Positions 10,278-20,948 of a stretch of DNA of 44,075 nt are shown one piece after another; position 1 is the stretch's first letter; each line of letters starts with the position of its first letter. The stretch lies in the NCBI GenBank assembly GCA_003045995.1, contig PZPG01000013.1, forward strand, positions 1-44,075. The letters are read 5' to 3'. The notes below the pieces were generated by a model. That model was not told the origin of the DNA, ran no database searches, and was given only the letters and a program-made list of their open reading frames with translations. The position numbers and the translations under genes were made by a program. The stretch is from Bacteroidota bacterium. Lineage in GTDB: Bacteria > Bacteroidota > Rhodothermia > Balneolales > Balneolaceae.

Positions 10278-11099
10278 ATGATGAAACGCTTACCAATTCT
10301 GTTACTCTCATTAGCATTGTCCACTGCTATATTTATGCCTTCACAGTTGAAAGCACAGAGCGAAGACTATGCATTCTCACTCACTTTTAATGTTTCAGAC
10401 GGAACCAATGACATTGATTTGACAGTTGGCATTGATGACAATGGTGAAACAGGTGAGTATGTTGAAGATCTGGACCAACTTGCTCCTCCCCCCCCTCCAG
10501 ATGGTGCTTTTGATGCTCGAATTGTTTCAGAAGGCACCTCGTTTTTTAAGAAGTTTTTTGAGAACAACTCGGATACCAAGACCATTACGTTTAATTACGC
10601 AGCCTCCAATCAAGGCACTTCACCTATTACAATCACTTGGGATAACACTGCAGCTGCGGGATATGCTACTTTCACTATCAGTGATACCTTTGGTGGAGCA
10701 GTTGTGAGCGATCTTGATTTGACTACGTTCGAGGGTAGCTTTGTTCCATCCAATCAAAGCGCAGTGCTTGCAGACGGATTTGTGTTGACGATTGCTCCCA
10801 TCAATCAAACGAGCATAGACAATAATCTCCTGCCTACGCAGTACGGACTAAATCAAAACTATCCCAACCCGTTCAATCCGTCCACTTCGATCTCATACCA
10901 ACTACCAGAGATGCAGATGGTTTCACTTGAAGTATACAATATGCTTGGGCAAAAGGTTGCTACACTCGTTGATGCACCGCAGAGTGCTGGAAATTACAGT
11001 GTTACCTTCGACGCTTCCAATCTAACAAGTGGTGTGTACCTCTACAAACTGCAGGCTGGTGCCTTCACAGAAATTAAGAAAATGATGTTACTGAAGTAA
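10278..11099 (+). CDS. Small secreted T9SS protein with one [12 protein letters not shown] module
   Basis: I start at the ATG at 10278 (a second ATG follows directly), because it gives a normal signal peptide ([15 protein letters not shown], cleavage near LKAQ-SED). A frame extending back to a TTG at 10215 is unlikely to be used. The 273-residue protein has only three parts: signal peptide; one complete module (about 28-175, [26 protein letters not shown] at nt 10482-10520, then ITITWDN and SDTFGG); and a T9SS type A sorting domain (about 195-273, [13 protein letters not shown], ending KKMMLLK). It is the minimal carrier of the module that the larger neighbours contain once or several times. 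Function unknown. It is flanked by terminators on both sides. Confidence 0.92.
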   Translation: MMKRLPILLLSLALSTAIFMPSQLKAQSEDYAFSLTFNVSDGTNDIDLTVGIDDNGETGEYVEDLDQLAPPPPPDGAFDARIVSEGTSFFKKFFENNSDTKTITFNYAASNQGTSPITITWDNTAAAGYATFTISDTFGGAVVSDLDLTTFEGSFVPSNQSAVLADGFVLTIAPINQTSIDNNLLPTQYGLNQNYPNPFNPSTSISYQLPEMQMVSLEVYNMLGQKVATLVDAPQSAGNYSVTFDASNLTSGVYLYKLQAGAFTEIKKMMLLK

Positions 11100-11165
11100 T
11101 TTGAGCATTTGAGTGGGCTGTGTGCGTTGAATCGTACATATCCCAGAAAAAAAGCAGAACCCAAG

Positions 11166-11201
11166 AGGGGAAATGGCGAAATAACTATTTCCCCTTTTTT
11201 T
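11166..11201 (+). terminator. Intrinsic terminator after the 273-aa cargo gene
   Basis: A perfect 9-bp stem (AGGGGAAAT at 11166-11174 with ATTTCCCCT at 11187-11195) with a 12-nt loop, followed by a T run to 11201. Confidence 0.9.
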
Positions 11202-11215
11202 ATTCAAAATTCAGG

Positions 11216-11244
11216 TTGATAATAATTCCGTAAAATGGTATCTA
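11216..11244 (+). promoter_or_regulatory. Possible promoter of the 2292-residue cargo gene
   Basis: TTGATA, 17 nt, then TATCTA, ending 95 nt before the ATG at 11340. Spacing and distance to the start match those before the gene at 3588. Weak evidence on its own. Confidence 0.28.
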
Positions 11245-11339
11245 AGGTGGGTGTCTGAAAGATTCTATTACTCTTCTAAAGACTTCAAAACACTGAGTAC
11301 TTGTTCTCAGCAATCTACAAACAAAAACCCCGAATACTT

Positions 11340-14300
11340 ATGAATACATCGTACCGACAATGGTTTATTCCTGTTTGTTTGTTTATGATTTCGGTATTTG
11401 GCTTGATGAGTTTCTCTTCATCTGCTTATGCCCAATCTTCAAATAATCAGGAACATCTAACACAACAATTTTCAGCAGATATTCAAAAGAATTTCTCTGA
11501 AACTGAGATCCATCAATTGTATGAACTCTCACCGGAGTTACTGACAGCATTTACAAGTGATGAGATCCGCACATTGCTTGCCTGGCACAACAAGGAGATC
11601 TCCTCCCCCTCTCAGGAAGAGATGGAGACCATTTTTTCCTATCGTGATGCCTATCTCGCCTCCCTACCGGTTATGGATGCTGGAAATGCCCAACTTTTGA
11701 ATACGGTGTTTTCAGAAGACTTTTCCGGTGGTATTCCTGCTGGGTGGGACAACCGGGACGATTCCAACAGTGGATTTGTATGGGAAGTAGGTGGTTCTCA
11801 GGCAACTGGCTTTTCGGATTTTATCATCGCTGACAGTGACGCTGCCGGGTCTGGAAATAATATGGTGACAACGCTTACTACCACAGCCATTGATATTTCC
11901 GGACTCTCTAATATCAGTATCATCCTGAATCACGATTACAGGGATCTTACTAACAGTTTTGCTCAAGTACTCTGGAGTACAGATAACTCCACATGGCAGG
12001 TATTGGATGATATCCAGGACAGCCGAAGAGGGGCGATTGACGAATATGATGTAACCGCAGCCGTCAGTGGTAATGACGATCTTTACCTTCGTTTTACCTA
12101 CGATGATGCTGAGGTTTGGGCATGGTGGTGGGCACTCAACTCCATTGTAGTCTATGAGCCAACACCACAGCCAAATCCTGCAATTTTGGTTTCTCCAGCG
12201 GATTCTGCTCAAGGCGTCCCAGCTTTGGCAAAACTGGTATGGACTAGCGGTGGTGGATCAGCTGCTACAGAGTATGATGTGTACTTTGGCACCGATGCAA
12301 ACCCTTCTCTGGTGGGAACTGTGGATACTACCATGTGGGATACCCCTCTCTTAGAATACTCAACAACCTATTACTGGAACGTGGTCGCAAAAAATGATGC
12401 TGGTTCCGCAGAGGCTTCCCCAACATATAGTTTTACCGTAGAGGATGACCCAACCATCAGTCCTCCATTCTTTGTCGATTTTTCGGAGGTCCCCCCAGCA
12501 AACTGGAGCAGACCTTACGGCGAATTGTCCACGGATACTGAATTCACAGACGCTGCGAATTCCACGAATTGGGTATCTGCAAATTTTGGAAATGATTCAG
12601 AAAATGATCCCGGTGCACGAATTAACCTTTGGGTCTCAGGAACCGCTGGCCCAATTCATCGCTGGCTCGTAAGCCCACCGATCGATATGGGTGATGGTTC
12701 TGTAAATTACGGGCTACTTTTTGACCTGGCGATTACAGAGTACAACAATACCAACCCTGCTCAGCTTGGTCCGGAAGATTATTTTGCTGTGGTAGCATCC
12801 TTTGACAATGGTCAAACCTGGTCCTCAGAGAACGTACTTTATGAGCTCTCAGGATTCAACGGAGACACCATTGAAGATGGGTTTGACAACGTAGAGATCG
12901 ACCTTTCCGGCGTTACCGGAACTGCCAGAATTGGTTTTTATGCTTCCCGTCTGTCAGGAACATCTCCAGACATTCACGTGCACGTTGGAAACGCAAGAAT
13001 GATTTCGGAAGCTCCTATTCTTGGCTTCGAGCCGGAAATGCTAGACTTTAGTGTAACCAGTGGCACGTATGACACTCAGATTATGGAAGTGTTTAATCAG
13101 GGACTTGCAACCCTTACGGTAGATCTTTCTGCTAGTTTTGGTGGTACCCTTATGACCTTCAACCCGAATGAATTTCAGGAGATCGTAAAACAACAAAGGG
13201 AAGCACAAGAAGCGGGTCTGAGCATGATTGCTATCCACGATGCAATCACCCCGGCCGTTTCCAGCGATCCCTTGAGTATTTCTGAGACTTCGCTATCTCT
13301 TGAGCCTGGTGAATACGCATTGATTGCGGTAACAGCCAATGCTACGGATTTAGCAGCTGGATCCTACTCAGGGAGTATCGATCTAACAACAAATGATCCC
13401 AACAATGCAACTGCGTCCATTCCGGTCAATTTGAATGTAAATGCAGAACCTTACCCACCATTGGTATCACAGCCAGTGGCAGGAACCGGTGGTATAGTAT
13501 CTGCTCTTTTTGAGCTGGAAGCAGATGGTACAGGTGCATTTAGTGCAGAAGATTTTTCTGTCTCAGAGACGACCGATATCAAAGGAATCACAGTAAATGG
13601 TTTCTTTTCCAATATCGACCCAGTAGACCTTACCTCAGCCGACTGGCACATTTACCCGGATGCATCAGGGGTACCGGCAGGAAACCCGGAAACTGCTTCG
13701 GAACAAGCCGTTTGGACTTACAGTGCAAGTCTGGATGACGGAGCATTGTCTATAAACGACGGATCTTTTTCGCTAAATCTGGAAACTGCGGGAGAATCAC
13801 TCTCTCTGGATGCCGGAACTTACTGGCTTGTGTTTTACACCACACAACCAACTGCAGTAAGCAATGATCGCTGGAACTGGTATGAAGGGGGTGTGGACGC
13901 ATTTGGCTCGCCAGCTAAGATCATCACGCCTGGATCGGCTTTTGATGGTGGATTCCCTGACTGGACAGATCTTACAGCTGTTGACCCTGTTTTTGCCGCA
14001 TTGTCCTTTGAGATTCTTGCCGATTTGGGAGAAGGTACGGTTCCTCCTACGGGCCCTGTTCTCTCACTGGATCCGGAATCACTTGATTTTGGAACCGTAG
14101 TGGCTGGTACAAACAACTCATTGGATATTACCTTTGAAAACACAGGTGATACCAATCTGCTTGTTAGTGACATCTCCGTTACCGGGGAAGGATTTTCCAT
14201 TCCAGAGTTTGAGCTACCAGATATCGTACCTGCAGGTGCTATTGGAGCCTTTGGAGTTTCCTTTGATCCGATCAGTGCTGGCGCTTATATCGGAACACTG

Positions 14301-17300
14301 ACGTTTACTACGTCCAGCACTACTGGTGAAACCACGACCGTAGATCTTTCTGGTACAGCTACCGAAAGTCCGGTTATATCGGTTTCCCCTGATTCGATTT
14401 CGACGTCGATTGAATCTGGCACCACGGACCAGGTATCATTCGATATTACCAATGACGGATCTGGCCCCCTAACCTATCTCCTGCCTGGATTTGCAGAAGC
14501 CAAAGGTACTCTCACCGGCGACATTCTACAAGGCGCCAGAAAAGTGCAGTTTGAGAGTGATTTCGTATGGAATAACGAAGAGTTGAATCGCCGAATGATC
14601 ATAGACCGGTATGAAAATGGTGAGTTGTCACTGCCCACCTCTGAACAGGAAGCCGTAATCCGTGACTATGAACTCAGCAAGCAAACGTCCAATGCTCCAT
14701 CAGCCGATCTGATGAACACCGGACTTGTACTTGAGTTTGAGGATCTGGTCGCATCCGGTGGTGAATTTTATCTCATTAACGACGGTGATTACTCCGGAGA
14801 GTTGACAACTGTAAACCCCGATTTTGTGATCAACAGTGCCGGAGGATTTACTTGGGCAGATGACTTTGCTGTTCTGTTTTCTACCGATGCTGAAGGAACC
14901 AACATTGTCCTTCAGGTGGGTGGACTTACAGATCTTACCGGCAATGGTAACAAATATTCCTGGGCGGAAGGTGGATCCGGAACTCCGGGTACAGCGGTAA
15001 CAACCCCGGTCGCCATCGATCCAAGTTTCGACATGGATGGTATCTTTGTTTGGCTTGGACATGGATGGACTTCTGGGACCGAAAGTTCCTGGAGTGGATC
15101 CGTAGAGCTGGTTGGTGTATCGGCTACTCCTCCATTTATCACGGATGCATCCCCTGTGTCTGGTAGCATCGATCCGGGACAATCCGAAACCATTACCGTT
15201 AGCCTGGATGCCGCCGGCCTACCCGATGGTATGTATGAAGGAGCTGTAACGATCACCAGCAACGATCCTGCAACCCCATCAACCGAAGTAGCCATCACTA
15301 TCGATGTGTTTGGCGGTGCTCCCATCATCGGAGTCGATCCAGCCTCTTTGGATTTTGGAACACTATTTGTGGGTCAAACCCAGGATGCAACCTTTACAGT
15401 AAGCAACACCGGTGCAGCAGACCTTGTCGTATCGGACATCTCCTTTGATGACGCTGCCTATTCTGCCGATGTTACTTCTTTCACGGTTGCTATCGGAGAA
15501 ACACAAACCGTGACGGTAACGTACGCACCTACGGAAGCCGGAGACAACAATGCTACGGCAACGATTAGTTCCAATGATGAAACCAACAGCAGCGCAACAG
15601 TATCTATGACGGGTTCTGCAGTAGGAGCACCAGAGATCGCTGTAAGTCCGGGATCCTTCACCTGGAACCTTGGACAGAATGCATCCGATTCGGACATGCT
15701 CTCGATCAGCAACAATGGCGCATCTGATCTCGTGGTCTCCATTAGTGCTGTGAATGGTCAGAATGCTACTGTTGCATCTGACAATGGTACTTCAGAGCCG
15801 GTCGGCCCGTATGTACAGGCTAAAAATAGCAAGTCCTTCACGCCGAATCGAGAAGCCCAAAATGCCCCTGTATCTTCCGTGGGAACCCTTGAAGACATGC
15901 CTGTGATCTTCAGTGAAGACTTTGAGTCGTATGCTGACTTCACACTGGACATGAGTCCATGGATCACACTAGACGAGGATGGATTGGAAACATACGGGTT
16001 TAATGGGATTGCATTCCCGAACTCCGGGTCACCGATGGCGGGGATCGTATTTAATCCGGCTACGACAGAACCCCCGCTAAGTGGGAGTACAACGGATGCA
16101 GATCCTATGCCTGGTATGACCAAATACTATGCAGCATTTGCATCTGTTCCTGCAGCAGGCCAACCATCCAATGATGATTGGCTCATCACTCCAAGCCTTC
16201 AGCTAGGATCTGGATCAAGCGTGGCATTTTATGCAAAATCCTACACTGCTGAATATGGCTTGGAGCGATTCCGGGTAGGTGTTTCTACCTCGGGCACCAA
16301 CCCAGAAGACTTCGATATCATCTCTGCAGGTGCCTATGAAGAGGCACCCCAAGAAAGTTGGACGGAATTCATGTACGACCTTAGCGCCTATGATGGTCAG
16401 GCAGTACATATTGCGATCAACGTCGTTTCAGCAGATGCCTTTATCTTCTTCATGGATGATTTCCGTGTCATGAGCAGTACCGGTGCCGATTGGCTTAGCT
16501 ACAATCCGACGGAACTTACCATTCCTGCAGGAGAATCAGCAGATGTGATGCTGAACGTAAGTACAGCTGAACTGGACGCTGGCACATACCTCAAGACATT
16601 GAAGGTATCGAGTAATGATCCTGCAATGCCTATGACCGATGTACCGCTTACGTTGAATGTCTCTGAAACCGACAATGTTGATTTCAGTTTCACAATGAAC
16701 GTATCCGATCAAAATCCAAATGATATTGATCTGACGATCGGTACCGCATCCGATGCAACGGCCGGTTATGACGAACAATATGATATACTGGCACCTCCTC
16801 CTCCTCCGGACGGAGCATTTGATGCTCGCCTGGTGAACGACGGGTCCAGCTACTTTACCTCGTTTCAACCCACCACAACGGATGTAACGGAGTGGGAAGT
16901 TCGATTTGTTGCAAGCACCGGAAATGATCCAATCGTCATCACATGGAACCCTGCAGATCTGCCAGAAGATGGAAGCTTTATGCTTACTGACACATTTGGC
17001 GGTTCGTTTGTGAGTGTTGATATGAGAAGCACCAGTAGTTTTGATGCAAGCACATCGGCTCTGCCAGGAATCGATAAACTGATCCTGAAACACTCCTTGC
17101 AAACAACCATCGAGCAGACCTATCCGGTCTCCTGGAACCTGGTTAGTACACCGGTTGTTGGAACGGGAACAAACTATCAGAATCTCTTCCCGAATGCCAT
17201 TGAAGGGACGCTGTATAGCTTTGATGGTTCTTATGTGAATCAGGAAAGTTTGACCGAGGGTATCGGATATTGGATTAACCTGAATCAAATTTCTGCTGCA

Positions 17301-18218
17301 ACCTTCACCGGGGACCCAATCAGCTCGATGATGCTCACTCTGAACGAGAGCTGGAATTTGATCGGTTCGATCTCAAGCCAGGCAGCTATTCAGGACAATG
17401 GAGACATCGTCATTGATGGTACGTTGTATGGATTTGACGGATCTTACACCAGTGAAAGCACACTTACGCCAGGGAAAGGATACTGGGTAGCAACATCAGC
17501 TGCCGGATCGATCGATCTGGTTGGTGCTTCAGGAGCCGCCCTCTCTTCAAATGGATCCCTGCGATCCTCCGGACAGTTGGATAGCTTCAGTAAAATAACG
17601 CTGGCAAGCGGTGAGTCACACTCCAGAGATCTGTACTTCGATGGCGAACTGGAAGGAGAATTCAATCCGTTGTCACTCTCACTTCCACCGGTACCCCCAG
17701 CCGGAGCATTTGATGCACGAATGGCCGGAGACCGCTGGGTTAGCGAAACGAATGCCGTCTCTATCGATCTGATGCAGTCTGACGCACCTGTTACCCTTAC
17801 GATGACTGGTGACGCTACCTATAGCGTGACGTACCTATCGGAGGGCAATGAGATCGAGCGACAGACCGTCATCGGCGGTGAGTCATCGGCAGTACCCGCA
17901 TCTGCGGATCAGATCGTTGTGGAAACAGCCGATCTTGCAGCCAACGAGATTCCGGACGTATTCACTTTGGATCAAAACTATCCGAATCCGTTCAACCCAA
18001 GCACGTCTATCCGATTTGGAGTACCAGAAGCATCGGACGTTCAATTGGATGTGTATAACATGCTGGGTCAGAAGGTTGCAACACTGGTGGACGGACAACG
18101 AACAGCCGGATATCATACTGTTAGCTTCGATGCAGGAAACCTGTCCAGTGGTATGTACATCTACCGCTTACAAGCAGGATCCTTTGTACAAACCCGTAAG
18201 TTGACGCTGATCAAGTAA
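11340..18218 (+). CDS. Giant secreted multidomain T9SS cargo protein (2292 aa)
   Basis: The ATG at 11340 is chosen over a TTG at 11301, since it directly precedes a signal peptide ([15 protein letters not shown], cleavage near AYA-QSS). Order of modules: helical N-terminal segment (35-115); choice-of-anchor J (124-272); FN3-like (276-370); a second J-like jelly roll (373-557); choice-of-anchor D (561-702); an unrecognised beta domain (704-897); a second D (906-1007); charged helical insert (1051-1120); P-domain-like segment with TWADD and VWLGHG (1124-1264); a third D (1329-1427); a further J (1520-1712); the [13 protein letters not shown] module (1781-1920); a double WNLVS/GYW module (1926-2062); [13 protein letters not shown] (2091-2202); T9SS sorting domain (2203-2292, ending RKLTLIK). 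It is a paralogue of the protein at 3588 over the C-terminal half. No catalytic residues were recognised. Confidence 0.93.
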   Translation: MNTSYRQWFIPVCLFMISVFGLMSFSSSAYAQSSNNQEHLTQQFSADIQKNFSETEIHQLYELSPELLTAFTSDEIRTLLAWHNKEISSPSQEEMETIFSYRDAYLASLPVMDAGNAQLLNTVFSEDFSGGIPAGWDNRDDSNSGFVWEVGGSQATGFSDFIIADSDAAGSGNNMVTTLTTTAIDISGLSNISIILNHDYRDLTNSFAQVLWSTDNSTWQVLDDIQDSRRGAIDEYDVTAAVSGNDDLYLRFTYDDAEVWAWWWALNSIVVYEPTPQPNPAILVSPADSAQGVPALAKLVWTSGGGSAATEYDVYFGTDANPSLVGTVDTTMWDTPLLEYSTTYYWNVVAKNDAGSAEASPTYSFTVEDDPTISPPFFVDFSEVPPANWSRPYGELSTDTEFTDAANSTNWVSANFGNDSENDPGARINLWVSGTAGPIHRWLVSPPIDMGDGSVNYGLLFDLAITEYNNTNPAQLGPEDYFAVVASFDNGQTWSSENVLYELSGFNGDTIEDGFDNVEIDLSGVTGTARIGFYASRLSGTSPDIHVHVGNARMISEAPILGFEPEMLDFSVTSGTYDTQIMEVFNQGLATLTVDLSASFGGTLMTFNPNEFQEIVKQQREAQEAGLSMIAIHDAITPAVSSDPLSISETSLSLEPGEYALIAVTANATDLAAGSYSGSIDLTTNDPNNATASIPVNLNVNAEPYPPLVSQPVAGTGGIVSALFELEADGTGAFSAEDFSVSETTDIKGITVNGFFSNIDPVDLTSADWHIYPDASGVPAGNPETASEQAVWTYSASLDDGALSINDGSFSLNLETAGESLSLDAGTYWLVFYTTQPTAVSNDRWNWYEGGVDAFGSPAKIITPGSAFDGGFPDWTDLTAVDPVFAALSFEILADLGEGTVPPTGPVLSLDPESLDFGTVVAGTNNSLDITFENTGDTNLLVSDISVTGEGFSIPEFELPDIVPAGAIGAFGVSFDPISAGAYIGTLTFTTSSTTGETTTVDLSGTATESPVISVSPDSISTSIESGTTDQVSFDITNDGSGPLTYLLPGFAEAKGTLTGDILQGARKVQFESDFVWNNEELNRRMIIDRYENGELSLPTSEQEAVIRDYELSKQTSNAPSADLMNTGLVLEFEDLVASGGEFYLINDGDYSGELTTVNPDFVINSAGGFTWADDFAVLFSTDAEGTNIVLQVGGLTDLTGNGNKYSWAEGGSGTPGTAVTTPVAIDPSFDMDGIFVWLGHGWTSGTESSWSGSVELVGVSATPPFITDASPVSGSIDPGQSETITVSLDAAGLPDGMYEGAVTITSNDPATPSTEVAITIDVFGGAPIIGVDPASLDFGTLFVGQTQDATFTVSNTGAADLVVSDISFDDAAYSADVTSFTVAIGETQTVTVTYAPTEAGDNNATATISSNDETNSSATVSMTGSAVGAPEIAVSPGSFTWNLGQNASDSDMLSISNNGASDLVVSISAVNGQNATVASDNGTSEPVGPYVQAKNSKSFTPNREAQNAPVSSVGTLEDMPVIFSEDFESYADFTLDMSPWITLDEDGLETYGFNGIAFPNSGSPMAGIVFNPATTEPPLSGSTTDADPMPGMTKYYAAFASVPAAGQPSNDDWLITPSLQLGSGSSVAFYAKSYTAEYGLERFRVGVSTSGTNPEDFDIISAGAYEEAPQESWTEFMYDLSAYDGQAVHIAINVVSADAFIFFMDDFRVMSSTGADWLSYNPTELTIPAGESADVMLNVSTAELDAGTYLKTLKVSSNDPAMPMTDVPLTLNVSETDNVDFSFTMNVSDQNPNDIDLTIGTASDATAGYDEQYDILAPPPPPDGAFDARLVNDGSSYFTSFQPTTTDVTEWEVRFVASTGNDPIVITWNPADLPEDGSFMLTDTFGGSFVSVDMRSTSSFDASTSALPGIDKLILKHSLQTTIEQTYPVSWNLVSTPVVGTGTNYQNLFPNAIEGTLYSFDGSYVNQESLTEGIGYWINLNQISAATFTGDPISSMMLTLNESWNLIGSISSQAAIQDNGDIVIDGTLYGFDGSYTSESTLTPGKGYWVATSAAGSIDLVGASGAALSSNGSLRSSGQLDSFSKITLASGESHSRDLYFDGELEGEFNPLSLSLPPVPPAGAFDARMAGDRWVSETNAVSIDLMQSDAPVTLTMTGDATYSVTYLSEGNEIERQTVIGGESSAVPASADQIVVETADLAANEIPDVFTLDQNYPNPFNPSTSIRFGVPEASDVQLDVYNMLGQKVATLVDGQRTAGYHTVSFDAGNLSSGMYIYRLQAGSFVQTRKLTLIK

Positions 18219-18271
18219 TCCTATTGATCAGGTCACCTATTGACCAGATCTTTAGAATTGGCAAATTGTAC

Positions 18272-18308
18272 AAAAGCCCCGGTCTTACCAAAAGATCGGG
18301 GCTTTTTT
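18272..18308. terminator. Strong intrinsic terminator, probably bidirectional
   Basis: A 15-bp stem (AAAAGCCCCGGTCTT at 18272-18286 with AAGATCGGGGCTTTT at 18292-18306, one G-T pair) is flanked by A residues on the left and T residues on the right. It lies between the convergent 2292-aa cargo gene and the barrel gene, so it can serve both. Confidence 0.88.
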
Positions 18309-18430
18309 ATATCTCTTTCCATCAAAGTCGTTCCAATGTAATAATAGATCGAATTTGGTAAAGGAGTAATTTATTAAGCAGAAGAAAACAAATCAGTCAC
18401 CACACAAACAAAAAGTAGAAAAGAAAGACA

Positions 18431-19993
18431 TCAAAACAGGTATCCCAGACCAGCATACCAACGCTGTGACTCACTGGAAAAAGCCAGGTCTACCCGAAAA
18501 ACGATATCTGGGCTCAATAAACTTAGCAAGCCACTCAATCCATATGTATGCTTCCAGTCCTGAAATACGCCATTGGAATCGTTTTTGGAAAAAACACGTC
18601 CAGTATCCCAAAAGAATTGCCCCCCCAAACGAATTGTATCATCAAATCCAGAAATCAGCCACTTCCTTGCTTCAAGAATATGCAGTAGGGAATGTTGTCC
18701 TACAAAACGATCCTGCACATACCCGCGCAACCCATCTTCGTTGCCCAACACAGGCTTCTGCCAAAAAGCCTGCTCCCCCGATACTGTACGAAATCGAGTC
18801 TGTTGAGCAAGAGTTACTTCCCAAAAAGGAGTATCCTTGAAAAGGGTCCTATAATGCCGAAAATCCCCCGTAATCTCGAAATAAGCATAATCACTGCCAA
18901 ATACTGGAGAAGAACCGGTAACCCCTGCCTCGTACCGAAACCCATTCTGAGGACTCAACTCATGATCTCTTCCATCTACCACCAAACCAAGTCCAAAGTA
19001 TACAGATGTACCCGAACCAATCCCAAGTGGCTGTTCAAACCCTAATACCGTATTATTGAGCTCATTTTGCATTGGATCCGCTGGAGTTGAAACCGACGAT
19101 TTCGCATAGATCAAACCAGACTTTACAAACAGATCCACAATCCTGGAACCTTTATTGGGCTTTACGGACCGGCGAATCAGACTCTCCCATTGAAACCACT
19201 GCTTCAGATAAAAATACCGACCGTCCTCCAAATCTGATTCTGAAAAAGCAGTATTGTTCCCCAACCCAAAATAGGTACTCTCCGGCTCTCTGATGAATTC
19301 GATGCGATGCTGATGCCTTACCCGCCATCGATTCCAACCTGCAAATTCCATCTCTATTTCTCCATCCCATCTTTTTTTCGTGGTTACCAGAATATTGGCT
19401 TGGATCAGTGATTCATGGGGAGGCAAAAGAGATGAGTTCGCTTCAACAGCATTCTCTGAAGATAGGTCTAGTTGCTTAGATCGGTACCGAATTTGCTGCA
19501 ATACAATTCCTCCGATCAACCCCAGATCAGAAGTGTAGGCGATCATCGGGAGTACTGTACGCACGGTTTTAGAAGGATCGACTTTTTCTGCTTGGTCCTG
19601 TACATTCTCAGAATGCATAACTCCTGCCGGAACCTGAATGGAATCAGCCGGAACTGGGGCAGCAGTAGCAGCCGTGTTTCGAATAGAATTCGCCAGAACC
19701 TCACTGGTAGGTATGTCAACAAAACTACCCGATGGAATTATTACAGATGGATCCGAATGCACCATCACTGAGGGATCCGAATGCGTAATTACAGATGGAC
19801 CCGAATACATCATTACAGATGTATCCGAATGCATCATCACAGAGGGACTTGGCACAGAAGATGATCCAGACAACGTCTGTGTGCTGGATACTGCGAAAAC
19901 GCATGGCATACCTGAATAGAAGAGTAGGAACATGATATTAAACATCATGCCCAATGTACGTCGACTGTCCCAACCCCCGGATCTCATCATCAC
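18431..19993 (-). CDS. Omp85/BamA-TamA family outer-membrane beta-barrel without POTRA
   Basis: The 520-residue protein has an N-terminal signal sequence (MFNIMFLLFYSG), a low-complexity linker, then a 16-strand-type barrel region (about 145-520). The conserved Omp85 motif is visible as GLRGYVQDRF (residues 421-430; RGY at 423-425), and the protein ends in an aromatic residue (GYLF), as needed for barrel insertion. POTRA domains are absent, so it belongs to the short 'surface antigen' group and is not BamA itself. Residues 50-89 are five tandem 8-residue copies of the type PSVMMHSD. Internal ATG codons at residues 16-17 are alternative starts. It is the second gene of a likely pair with the thioredoxin gene 38 nt upstream. 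Its substrate is unknown. Confidence 0.8.
   Translation of the reverse strand: MMMRSGGWDSRRTLGMMFNIMFLLFYSGMPCVFAVSSTQTLSGSSSVPSPSVMMHSDTSVMMYSGPSVITHSDPSVMVHSDPSVIIPSGSFVDIPTSEVLANSIRNTAATAAPVPADSIQVPAGVMHSENVQDQAEKVDPSKTVRTVLPMIAYTSDLGLIGGIVLQQIRYRSKQLDLSSENAVEANSSLLPPHESLIQANILVTTKKRWDGEIEMEFAGWNRWRVRHQHRIEFIREPESTYFGLGNNTAFSESDLEDGRYFYLKQWFQWESLIRRSVKPNKGSRIVDLFVKSGLIYAKSSVSTPADPMQNELNNTVLGFEQPLGIGSGTSVYFGLGLVVDGRDHELSPQNGFRYEAGVTGSSPVFGSDYAYFEITGDFRHYRTLFKDTPFWEVTLAQQTRFRTVSGEQAFWQKPVLGNEDGLRGYVQDRFVGQHSLLHILEARKWLISGFDDTIRLGGQFFWDTGRVFSKNDSNGVFQDWKHTYGLSGLLSLLSPDIVFRVDLAFSSESQRWYAGLGYLF
19727..19846 (-). repeat. In-frame 24-nt minisatellite, five copies
   Basis: Five 8-residue units read PSVMMHSD, TSVMMYSG, PSVITHSD, PSVMVHSD and PSVIIPSG. 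They occupy residues 50-89 of the barrel protein, between signal peptide and barrel, in the periplasmic linker. Confidence 0.9.
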
Positions 19994-20031
19994 GTATCTG
20001 TCATCACTTGAACATTTACTGACTTAAACAT

Positions 20032-20847
20032 TTACTGATTTTCGGCTTGCATCCGTTTCTTCACATCCTCCGGAAGATACTCTTCAAAGGAGCGTTTCAG
20101 GTACTCGTCGGTTCCAACATAGGAAAGTAGATAGGCGAAAGTCTCAGGTGGTACAACTCCGGGTTGCATCCCAAGAATATTCTCACCGGTATCCATAAAA
20201 AATGTACTTGGATAGCTGGTTACGTTGAGGGCTCTTGCAAATGTTGTTTCGGTATATGTTTGCCCTCGGAAGAGTACCTCATCACTCCCCTCCACATTTA
20301 TTTTCACAAGGTAGAAGTACTTCCCGATAACCTCCTGAACCAATGAATCTGTGTACACCTCGGTATGCATTTTCTTGCAATAGGGGCACCAAACTGCGTA
20401 CACATCCATTAGAATTTTCTTCCCTTCCGCTGTCGCTTTTTTCACTGCAACATCCATGGGATATACATCCAGTCCTGAGTCTGTAGTATGCGTTTCGTTG
20501 GCTGTTGCATCCGGTAATAGTTGACGGGCCTGCAGTGAAACGTCCTGAAATACCCCCGGGGCCATCACGGAAAGTACTCCCTGCAAACCTGACATTAGAA
20601 ACAGAAAAATGAATAGAGCGGATAAATTTTTGTACACGTTTAGACCCACTGAGGGATTGTAGCCCATTGTTGGATTGTTGTCCACAGAGAGTTTACGGTC
20701 CATTGTCGGATTGTTGTCCACGGATGGAGTGTAGCCCATTATCAGATTGCAGTCCACGGATGGAGTGTAGCCCATTATCAGATTGCAGTCCACGGATGGA
20801 TTGTGATTCATGAAATGATTGTTAACCCTCGAAAAATTTTGCCCCAT
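20032..20847 (-). CDS. Membrane-anchored or secreted thioredoxin-fold protein
   Basis: A thioredoxin-like domain (about 125-260) has the redox motif WCPYCKK (Cys154, Cys157) and the cis-proline segment YPSTFFMD. It is the 'Thioredoxin_7/DUF255-like' type, acting in the periplasm as a thiol-disulfide reductase or oxidase; the partner is unknown. A hydrophobic segment at about 74-95 is a signal peptide or anchor. Before it, residues 17-64 are four 12-residue repeats, each carrying one in-frame Met (25, 37, 49, 61). The true start is therefore uncertain: starting at Met61 (nt 20667) gives an ordinary signal peptide, and starting at 20847 gives an unusual 70-residue cytoplasmic tail. It is transcribed ahead of the barrel gene (38-nt gap) and divergently from the gene at 20949. 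Confidence 0.82.
   Translation of the reverse strand: MGQNFSRVNNHFMNHNPSVDCNLIMGYTPSVDCNLIMGYTPSVDNNPTMDRKLSVDNNPTMGYNPSVGLNVYKNLSALFIFLFLMSGLQGVLSVMAPGVFQDVSLQARQLLPDATANETHTTDSGLDVYPMDVAVKKATAEGKKILMDVYAVWCPYCKKMHTEVYTDSLVQEVIGKYFYLVKINVEGSDEVLFRGQTYTETTFARALNVTSYPSTFFMDTGENILGMQPGVVPPETFAYLLSYVGTDEYLKRSFEEYLPEDVKKRMQAENQ
20656..20799 (-). repeat. In-frame 36-nt minisatellite, four copies, each with an ATG
   Basis: Units read PSVDCNLIMGYT (twice, identical in DNA: 20728-20763 and 20764-20799), PSVDNNPTMDRK and LSVDNNPTMGYN. Every unit supplies an in-frame ATG 36 nt from the next, so copy number would change the number of possible start codons of the thioredoxin gene. Confidence 0.9.
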
Positions 20848-20948
20848 CGAACCTCTTCATTGTACATTAGAGAGATGACTGTTTCTTCGTATCTTTTAAG
20901 GTACGGAATTTACCCGCAATTAAACAGAATACTGCAGATCGTTCAGCT

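Noticed and set aside
1-18218. Proteases or glycosidases among the cargo proteins, suggested by the chitobiase-type domain
   Set aside because: Only the non-catalytic C-terminal domain of that family is present; no catalytic motif was found in any of the four proteins.
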